Assembly (NCBI GenBank): GCA_002869095.1
Contig: PKTO01000350.1
Location: 1-5,210, forward strand
Direction of reading: 5' to 3'
DNA: 5,210 bases
Source of the DNA: Clostridiales bacterium
GTDB taxonomy: Bacteria; Bacillota; Clostridia; Peptostreptococcales; BM714
Program-made: the position numbers and the translations under genes
Shown here: in pieces, positions 1 to 4,396 of the stretch
Position numbering within the stretch: position 1 is the stretch's first letter
Layout: every line of letters starts with the position of its first letter
Notes under the pieces: generated by a model
Databases searched by the model: none
What the model was told of the DNA's origin: nothing
Seen by the model: only the letters and a program-made list of their open reading frames with translations

Positions 1-450
1 GACCCCCTTGCCTGAATACTCCATTTCACCCGGAACATTAAGGTGCCTGGGCTTGCTTCCGGTTGAAATTATCACTGACTTTGAATTGTAGGTTTTTCCA
101 TTGTCCGCAAAAATTCTTTTGAAGCCGTTTCCGTTTTCAAGCGATTTGACTAAGGCTCCCGTGGCAGTGGGGATTTCATATCCCTTCACATGCTCTTCGA
201 ATTTATGCATCAAGTCTTGGCCTGAAAGGCTTTCGAAGCCAAGATAGTTTTCGACTGAAGAAGTGTCCATGACCTGTCCGCCGATGTGTGCGGCGATCAT
301 TCCCACATTGAGGCCCTTTCGTTTCGCATACAGGGCGGCATTCAGGCCTGCCGGTCCGCCTCCGATGATTATGGAGTCATAAAGCGTATCGGAATCAAGC
401 GCGGTGCCTTTTTTATTTGAAATTCCATTCAGATTAAAATCCAATTCCAT
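1..450 (-). CDS. AhpF/thioredoxin-reductase-like FAD-dependent disulfide oxidoreductase, N-terminal 150 residues (runs off the left edge)
   Basis: This is a pyridine-nucleotide disulfide oxidoreductase of the low-Mr thioredoxin reductase/AhpF class. Such cytoplasmic flavoenzymes pass electrons from NAD(P)H through FAD to a redox-active CxxC and then to thioredoxin-, glutaredoxin- or peroxiredoxin-type partners. Visible are the FAD dinucleotide-binding motif GGGPAG (residues 30-35), GGQ (57-59), ENYLGF (67-72) and the STGSKPR segment (129-135), followed by NVPGE. The order and wording of these motifs resemble the C-terminal half of AhpF. The large N-terminal AhpF domain is absent: only about 24 residues precede the FAD fold. 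The expected CPxC active site should lie just past the window edge, so it cannot be checked. The ATG at 450 is chosen because AAGGGGAAGGGAG lies just upstream and the FAD fold follows at once. The start overlaps the end of the upstream gene by 17 bases, suggesting translational coupling. Family is secure; the physiological partner is not. Confidence 0.9.
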   Translation of the reverse strand, partial: MELDFNLNGISNKKGTALDSDTLYDSIIIGGGPAGLNAALYAKRKGLNVGMIAAHIGGQVMDTSSVENYLGFESLSGQDLMHKFEEHVKGYEIPTATGALVKSLENGNGFKRIFADNGKTYNSKSVIISTGSKPRHLNVPGEMEYSGKGV

Positions 451-1201
451 TTTTTTCTCCCTTCCCCTTGTTTCTGCTTATTATCTTGCATACGGACGAT
501 TCGCCCAGACCGCCGAAAATTTCTCCTATTTCCCTGAGTGACAGGGCGGAAGTCTTTCTCAGTTTGAGAAGTTCCATGTTTCGGAGTCGTTTGTCGGCCA
601 AAAGCTTTTCTACAGTAAGCCCACGGGCCTCGGCCGCTCTTTCCAGGGCCATCACTCCCTGCTTTACAGAACTTATGCAATCTTCCCTGTTTTTGCAGGA
701 GGGAAGCTCGTCAAGGCAAGGCCTGTTTGTTCTGCTGTCGAAGGTGACAAGATTCTCCCGGTTTCCACCCTCGGGCGTGAAATGAATTTCCCTGTCCAGC
801 AGCTTTTCGGTCAAGTCCGTTTTGAAATCGCAGCAGGGCGTCTCCTCGCTGATTGAATAAAGTGCGGACTGAAGATTTTCAGGGGACTTCAACAATGCGC
901 TTTTGTAACGGTCCTTGAAAATTTTGCCGCGCTCCTTCACCCGGTAGGCGTAGCTTATGTTTATTGATTTCATTATTTTTGAAATATCGCTGCCGTTGTC
1001 ATAGATTACAAGCCTGTAGCTGTCTTTGCCGGCAAGGCAGTATCCATAAAGCTTGAAATGGAACTGCGCCTTTTTTTCAAAGCATATTTCAAGAAAAATG
1101 CGGCGGTCCGTATCTGATTCGAACAAAACCTTGCCATCAATGCAGAATTGCTCAACAAGATATGTCCCGAAAGGAATCTTTTCCCTGGCCTTTCTTGCCA
1201 T
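434..1201 (-). CDS. REP-associated/IS200-like Y1 transposase homologue lacking the HUH motif, with C-terminal helix-turn-helix; probably a domesticated DNA-binding protein
   Basis: The 255-aa product opens with MARKAREK, then FxLYGYCL (48-56) and SKIMKSINISYAY (74-86) with G-x-IFKDRYKS (92-101). This is the typical scaffold of REP-associated tyrosine transposases, which are single-strand DNA nickases. In that family YCL is followed by an N-H-x-H-L-L-I type strand whose two histidines bind the catalytic metal. Here the stretch reads AGKDSYRLVI (57-66), so the His pair is replaced by Ser61 and Arg63, with about one residue of insertion. The segment between SYA and the G-x-x-F motif also looks shortened, so the nucleophilic tyrosine is uncertain. 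Residues 218-243 (SLREIGEIFGG...SSVCKIISR) look like the DnaA/Trp-repressor-type helix-turn-helix found at the C-terminus of some firmicute relatives. The protein has nine cysteines, including Cys123-Cys124. GAGGTGATC precedes the ATG at suitable spacing. I infer a non-catalytic nucleic-acid-binding role, possibly regulation of the flavoprotein it overlaps. Confidence 0.8.
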   Translation of the reverse strand: MARKAREKIPFGTYLVEQFCIDGKVLFESDTDRRIFLEICFEKKAQFHFKLYGYCLAGKDSYRLVIYDNGSDISKIMKSINISYAYRVKERGKIFKDRYKSALLKSPENLQSALYSISEETPCCDFKTDLTEKLLDREIHFTPEGGNRENLVTFDSRTNRPCLDELPSCKNREDCISSVKQGVMALERAAEARGLTVEKLLADKRLRNMELLKLRKTSALSLREIGEIFGGLGESSVCKIISRNKGKGEKNGIGF

Positions 1202-1213
1202 TTGATCACCTCT
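1199..1213 (-). promoter_or_regulatory. Extended ribosome binding site and start of the transposase-like gene
   Basis: On the minus strand AGAGGTGATCAA precedes the ATG at 1201. GAGGTGATC matches nine bases of the 16S 3'-end complement AAGGAGGTGATC. This fixes the start and suggests efficient translation, unlike the weakly expressed genes usual for transposases. Confidence 0.75.
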
Positions 1214-1219
1214 GCCAAC

Positions 1220-1248
1220 ATATTATACCCATAAGGGGTATTTGTCAA
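1220..1248 (-). promoter_or_regulatory. Sigma-A-type promoter for the transposase-like/flavoprotein operon
   Basis: Read on the minus strand, a perfect TTGACA (-35, 1248-1243) is followed by GGGTATAATAT. The perfect TATAAT (1227-1222) leaves only a 15-bp spacer. The overlapping TAATAT (1225-1220) gives the usual 17 bp with a 4/6 match. Either reading places the start about 10 bases upstream of the ribosome binding site. A palindrome fills the spacer (separate entry), so regulation by occlusion is likely. Confidence 0.7.
1225..1241. promoter_or_regulatory. Operator-like imperfect palindrome ATACCC-N5-GGGTAT between -35 and -10
   Basis: The plus strand reads ATACCC ATAAG GGGTAT, two perfect 6-bp inverted arms. 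It lies entirely within the core promoter of the operon. Pseudo-palindromes with an ATACCC/GGGTAT outline and an internal G-tract resemble operators of the CsoR/CstR/FrmR repressor family (copper, persulfide or formaldehyde sensors). That assignment is by resemblance only. The palindrome is seen directly; the identity of its binding protein is inferred. Autoregulation by the adjacent helix-turn-helix protein is an alternative. Confidence 0.5.
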
Positions 1249-1300
1249 GTACCGTCCCCAAAAATTTTGAGAAGCTTTTTTTGCATTGAAAAAATGTTTT

Positions 1301-1334
1301 TAAAAGTCAAAACACCTTCCGTATGGAAGGTGTT
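1301..1334 (-). terminator. Hairpin terminator downstream of the thioesterase gene
   Basis: A perfect 10-bp stem AACACCTTCC/GGAAGGTGTT (1311-1320 and 1325-1334) closes a 4-base loop. On the minus strand it is followed by TTGACTTTTA, a T-rich but interrupted tail. It begins about 19 bases after the thioesterase stop and sits upstream of the next promoter, separating two minus-strand units. Confidence 0.75.
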
Positions 1335-1352
1335 CAGAATTTGAAATTCACT

Positions 1353-1817
1353 TCATTCAGCCAATGGCTTGCATTGTTGCAAGTCGGAATCCATAATCAT
1401 GACATCCGTACCTGCCGTCGCTATCAGGCGGCCCTCTTTGTTGACTGCCTCGCCTCTCATGCTGATTATCGTTTTTCCGAGTGAAACCATGTACGCGGTG
1501 ACCGTCAATTCGTCTTCCTCGAATATGGGGCAGTGATAGCGGGTGTGCATGTCTATCGTAGCCATGAATTTTTTCCCTGCGGAATAGTATGAAAGCGCCC
1601 CGAAGGTGTTGTCGAAGGCCGCGGTTATGAAGCCTCCCTGCATTGTTCTTCTCGGGTTGAGGTATGAACCCAAAACAGGATATGAAACGGTAAGAAGTTC
1701 CTTGTGCCTGTATTCTCTGAAAACAGGTTTCATATCGGTCATGCAGGGGGCGATGCCCTGCCTTGATATGCTTTTATAGTCCTCGATCAAATCTTGCAAT
1801 AGAAGCTCCTTGTCCAT
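1353..1817 (-). CDS. PaaI-type hotdog-fold acyl-CoA thioesterase family protein
   Basis: The 154-aa length and layout fit the PaaI/4HBT hotdog superfamily, whose members hydrolyse acyl-CoA thioesters in the cytoplasm as dimers or tetramers. The signature segment is LNPRR-TMQGGFITAAFDNTFG (about residues 53-73). It contains Asn54-Pro55, the Gly61-Gly62 pair at the start of the hot-dog helix, and Asp69, the usual catalytic acid position. Family members usually have HGG where this one has QGG (Gln60). The following strand, FMATIDMHTRYHCPI (84-98), matches the usual L-x-V-x-F-x-x-P strand. The start at 1817 is supported by AAGGAG eight bases upstream. It has its own promoter and terminator and is divergent from the first opine-dehydrogenase-like gene. 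The acyl substrate is unknown; a non-enzymatic acyl-CoA-binding role is possible. Confidence 0.82.
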   Translation of the reverse strand: MDKELLLQDLIEDYKSISRQGIAPCMTDMKPVFREYRHKELLTVSYPVLGSYLNPRRTMQGGFITAAFDNTFGALSYYSAGKKFMATIDMHTRYHCPIFEEDELTVTAYMVSLGKTIISMRGEAVNKEGRLIATAGTDVMIMDSDLQQCKPLAE

Positions 1818-1846
1818 GGGAAAGTCTCCTTTTTACTGTTTACTAT

Positions 1847-1875
1847 ATTATATGATGTAAAATGTTCAAGTACAA
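1847..1875 (-). promoter_or_regulatory. Promoter for the thioesterase gene
   Basis: On the minus strand a perfect TATAAT (1852-1847) lies 17 bp downstream of TTGTAC (1875-1870), a poor -35 match at 3 of 6. The -10 is about 30 bases upstream of the thioesterase start, with AAGGAG in between. Confidence 0.55.
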
Positions 1876-1915
1876 TTGGCGATGATCTTGATGCATTCAA
1901 AAGAATCCAAATAGT

Positions 1916-1944
1916 TTGACAACAAGAGGCAAAAACCGTATTCT
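1916..1944 (+). promoter_or_regulatory. Promoter for the first opine-dehydrogenase-like gene
   Basis: A perfect TTGACA (1916-1921) and TATTCT (1939-1944, 4 of 6) are separated by 17 bp. They lie about 45 bases upstream of the ATG at 1990. This promoter is divergent from the thioesterase promoter, with about 40 bp between their -35 boxes, so a single bound regulator could affect both. Confidence 0.6.
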
Positions 1945-1989
1945 AAATGTAGGACAATTATACATAAACAAAGCGAGGGAGGAAATGCA

Positions 1990-3102
1990 ATGGATCAACC
2001 AAAACCGAAAAAAACATGCTGGGCAGTCATTGGCGGAGGAAACGGGGGACACGCTACGGCTGGCCATCTTGGAATAATGGGTTTCCCGGTAAGGCTCTAC
2101 GATATAGTGGAGGAAACGGTTGACAAATTGAACGAACAAGGAGGCATAGAAGTCGAAGGTCATGTAAAAGGGTTCGGAAAGCTCGAATTTGCAACAACTG
2201 ATATAAAAAAGGCTTTGGACGGGGCGGACATTGTAATGGTGGTGGCGCCGGCTATTGCCCACAAAGCAATTGCAAAGACTCTTGCAGGGAGCCTCAGCGA
2301 CGGGCAGATTCTTTTCATACATCCCGGCGCTACGGGCGGAGCGCTTGAATTCAAGAAGGTGCTTGAGGACGAGGGCTGCAGAGCGGATGTGCTTATAGGG
2401 GAGGCTATGTCCCTGATATACGCAGCTCGGCTTGCGGAGACCGGCAGGGTCAGGATACTCGGAATGAAGGGGGAATTGATGGTTGCGGCGATTCCTTCAA
2501 ATAAGACGGACAGCCTTCTCGAAAAACTGAACGAGGCATATCCAATGATGCACCCGGGAAAGAATGTTCTCCAAACAAGCCTGGAGAACCTTAATGCCGT
2601 AGTGCATCCCGGACCGAGCATACTCAACACGTCAATGATTGAGTCCGGTAGGGACTGGAAGTATTATTGGGACGGACTCACTCCCACAATCGGTGATTTC
2701 GCAGAGCAAATCGACAGGGAGAGGCTTTCGGTCGGCAAAATTTTCGGACTCGGACTGAAACCGATTCTCGAGTGGTACGTGCTCGAGTATTCAGCAGACG
2801 GAAAAACACTCACCGAAGCTGTCAGGAATACAAAGGCATATGGAAGCATAAAGGGACCGGAAAGAGTCGACACGCGCTTCCTTCTCGAAGACATACCCAT
2901 GGGGCTTCTTCCCATGGTTGAGCTTGGAAAACTTGGCGGAGCCGATACCGAAAGAATGGAAGCGGTAATTGCGATGGGAGGTTTCCTGCTCGGAAAGGAC
3001 TTGAAGATCGGCGGAAGGAATCTTGAGAGGCTGGGGCTTGACGGAATGAGCGTGGAAGAAATCAATTTGTATCTTGAAACAGGCAAGAAACAAAAAGCTT
3101 AA
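1990..3102 (+). CDS. Opine dehydrogenase family protein (octopine/nopaline-type NAD(P)-dependent), copy 1
   Basis: This 370-aa protein fits the octopine/nopaline dehydrogenase family. Those enzymes reversibly join an amino acid and a 2-oxo acid by NAD(P)H-dependent reductive amination, or run in reverse to break opines down. An N-terminal Rossmann fold starts with WAVIGGGNGG (11-20) and ends its second strand at Asp38, which favours NAD over NADP. The C-terminal catalytic domain carries NLNAVVHPGP (200-209). Its N-x(3)-H-P-G-P signature places the presumed catalytic histidine at His206. RDWKYYWDG (221-229) is also prominent. There is no signal peptide or membrane segment, so it should be cytoplasmic. 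GGGAGG at the usual distance picks the ATG at 1990; an ATG five bases earlier is out of frame. It has its own promoter and terminator, so it appears monocistronic. Substrate is unknown, and it may be catabolic or biosynthetic. Confidence 0.88.
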   Translation: MDQPKPKKTCWAVIGGGNGGHATAGHLGIMGFPVRLYDIVEETVDKLNEQGGIEVEGHVKGFGKLEFATTDIKKALDGADIVMVVAPAIAHKAIAKTLAGSLSDGQILFIHPGATGGALEFKKVLEDEGCRADVLIGEAMSLIYAARLAETGRVRILGMKGELMVAAIPSNKTDSLLEKLNEAYPMMHPGKNVLQTSLENLNAVVHPGPSILNTSMIESGRDWKYYWDGLTPTIGDFAEQIDRERLSVGKIFGLGLKPILEWYVLEYSADGKTLTEAVRNTKAYGSIKGPERVDTRFLLEDIPMGLLPMVELGKLGGADTERMEAVIAMGGFLLGKDLKIGGRNLERLGLDGMSVEEINLYLETGKKQKA

Positions 3103-3133
3103 TAAGCCTCGGCGGCAGAGACATTGAACAAAG

Positions 3134-3175
3134 AAAAAAACGTTTGCAGTGGAAAATCATGCAAACGTTTTTTTT
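3134..3175 (+). terminator. Strong intrinsic terminator after opine dehydrogenase copy 1
   Basis: The core stem CGTTTGCA/TGCAAACG (3141-3148 and 3160-3167) extends by seven A:T pairs to 15 bp. It closes an 11-base loop (3149-3159) and runs into a T-tract at 3168-3175. It lies about 30 bases after the stop codon. The A-run on the other side makes it formally bidirectional, although no minus-strand gene faces it here. Confidence 0.9.
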
Positions 3176-3197
3176 GTGTGATTTTTCGGAATTCGTA

Positions 3198-3226
3198 TTG
3201 ACAATCGGAGATTCATGTTATACAGT
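3198..3226 (+). promoter_or_regulatory. Promoter for opine dehydrogenase copy 2 and the enolase-superfamily gene
   Basis: A perfect TTGACA (3198-3203) is followed after 17 bp by TACAGT (3221-3226, 4 of 6). The overlapping TTATAC (3218) and TATACA (3219) boxes have short spacers. Lying after the terminator and about 55 bases before the ATG, it implies that copy 2 is transcribed independently of copy 1. Confidence 0.6.
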
Positions 3227-3236
3227 ATGGTTGTCA
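3199..3236. repeat. Short inverted repeat TGACAA...TTGTCA flanking the copy 2 promoter
   Basis: TGACAA (3199-3204, overlapping the -35) and TTGTCA (3231-3236, just past the -10) are perfect 6-bp inverted arms 26 bp apart. They bracket the core promoter and could be two half-sites for a dimeric regulator. Six-base arms at this distance can also occur by chance. Confidence 0.25.
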
Positions 3237-3269
3237 GACAGCAATACAATTAAACATTTAATACATAGC

Positions 3270-3284
3270 AGGAGGTAGATTATG
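3270..3284 (+). promoter_or_regulatory. Consensus ribosome binding site of opine dehydrogenase copy 2
   Basis: AGGAGGT (3270-3276) is a full Shine-Dalgarno core at good spacing from the ATG at 3282. It is a better match than the GGGAGG in front of copy 1, so copy 2 may be translated more strongly. Confidence 0.8.
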
Positions 3285-4385
3285 AAAAAGCAAACTGAAA
3301 AGAAAACGGTTTGGGCGGTAATTGGAGGAGGAAACGGAGGCCAAGCCACATCGGGGCATTTGGCAATCATGGGATTCCCGGTAAGGATTTACGATATAGT
3401 TCCTGAAACAATCGAGGCGATCAATAAAAAAGGCGGAATCGAAGTCGACGGAGTGGTGAAGGGATTCGGAAAGCTCGAATTCGCCACACTCGACATAGAC
3501 AAGGCTCTTGACGGTGCGGACATAGTGATGGTTGTAGCTCCGGCTCTTGCCCACAGGGCTATCGCAAAAAGCCTGGCGGGAAGCCTTGGGGACGGGCAGA
3601 TACTCTTCATTCATCCGGGCGCGACCTGCGGAGCGCTGGAGTTCAAGAAGGTGCTTGAGGACGAGGGTTGCAAGGCGGACATAATAATCAGCGAGGCAAT
3701 GTCTCTCATTTACGCTGCAAGGCTCAGCGAGCCGGGAAAGGTAAGCATACTGGGAATAAAGGACAAGCTCATGGTAGCCGCCCTTCCTTCCAACAAGACA
3801 AGCGTGGTGCTTGAAAAAATCAACGAGGCTTATCCAATGATGTACGCAGGGAAAAACGTGATGCAAACCAGCCTTGAGAACCTCAACAGCGTAGTCCATC
3901 CCGGACCAACCCTACTCAACACTTCGATGATTGAATCGGGACGGGACTGGAAATACTACTGGGACGGAATAACTCCGACAATCGGTGATTTCGTGATAGA
4001 AATCGACAAGGAGAGAATTGCTGTAGGAGAGGCGTTCGGGATAGAGCTCAAGCCGGTAATGGAATGGTACGACCTTCTATACGGTTCAAAGGGTGAAAAT
4101 CTTACTGAGGCCGTAAGGAACACTGAGGCCTACGGAGGGATCCAGGGTCAGAAAAGGGTGGACACAAGATATATTCTTGAGGACATACCCATGGGACTTC
4201 TTCCCATGATGGAGTTTGGGAAACTCGCCGGCGTTCCAACCGAGAGGATGGAGACGGTGGCGGCGCTCGGCGGATTCCTTTTAAAACGGAATTTCAGACA
4301 AAACGGAAGAACTTTGGAAAGACTGGGACTGGACAACATGAGTGTCGAGGAGATAAACAAATTCCTTGAGACAGGATTGAAGTAG
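3282..4385 (+). CDS. Opine dehydrogenase family protein, copy 2 (tandem paralogue)
   Basis: This 367-aa paralogue of the preceding dehydrogenase aligns from residue 1 with no internal gap. About 272 of 367 positions are identical by hand count (about 74%). All family landmarks are kept: WAVIGGGNGG at 11-20, Asp38 after the second strand, NLNSVVHPGP with the presumed catalytic His206, and RDWKYYWDG. Differences cluster at the first ten residues, 41-50, about 241-270 (FVIEIDKERIAV...EWYDLLYG) and 331-340. Residues 241-270 fall in the C-terminal domain that reads the amino-acid substrate in characterised opine dehydrogenases, so a shift in substrate is plausible. Copy 1 has three extra C-terminal residues. 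It has its own promoter, and the enolase-superfamily gene follows after 11 bases, so the two probably share a transcript and a pathway. The exact substrate is unknown. Confidence 0.88.
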   Translation: MKKQTEKKTVWAVIGGGNGGQATSGHLAIMGFPVRIYDIVPETIEAINKKGGIEVDGVVKGFGKLEFATLDIDKALDGADIVMVVAPALAHRAIAKSLAGSLGDGQILFIHPGATCGALEFKKVLEDEGCKADIIISEAMSLIYAARLSEPGKVSILGIKDKLMVAALPSNKTSVVLEKINEAYPMMYAGKNVMQTSLENLNSVVHPGPTLLNTSMIESGRDWKYYWDGITPTIGDFVIEIDKERIAVGEAFGIELKPVMEWYDLLYGSKGENLTEAVRNTEAYGGIQGQKRVDTRYILEDIPMGLLPMMEFGKLAGVPTERMETVAALGGFLLKRNFRQNGRTLERLGLDNMSVEEINKFLETGLK

Positions 4386-4396
4386 GGGGAGAATAG

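Noticed and set aside
429..680. 83-codon minus-strand frame at the junction of the transposase-like gene and the flavoprotein
   Set aside because: It is a shifted frame within the transposase-like gene. The neighbouring frames carry the recognisable domains.
468..785. 105-codon open frame on the plus strand
   Set aside because: It lies wholly opposite the transposase-like gene, has no ribosome binding site and shows no recognisable family.
1202..1352. A riboswitch or T-box leader ahead of the transposase-like gene
   Set aside because: The predicted start site leaves only a few bases of leader before the ribosome binding site, too short for a structured leader RNA.
434..1353. A complete IS200-type insertion sequence
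   Set aside because: I found no subterminal hairpins or target-type ends. The only hairpin nearby (1311-1334) fits as the thioesterase terminator, and the catalytic motif is lost.
3134..3175. A REP/palindromic element or attenuator rather than a terminator
   Set aside because: A single copy directly after a stop codon with a T-tract is fully explained as an intrinsic terminator. No second copy appears in the window.
3258..3899. 213-codon minus-strand open frame opposite opine dehydrogenase copy 2
   Set aside because: Similar antisense open frames occur opposite copy 1 (for example 1897-2322 and 2160-2630), as expected from the codon pattern of the paralogues. There is no promoter or ribosome binding site and the composition is unlike a normal protein.
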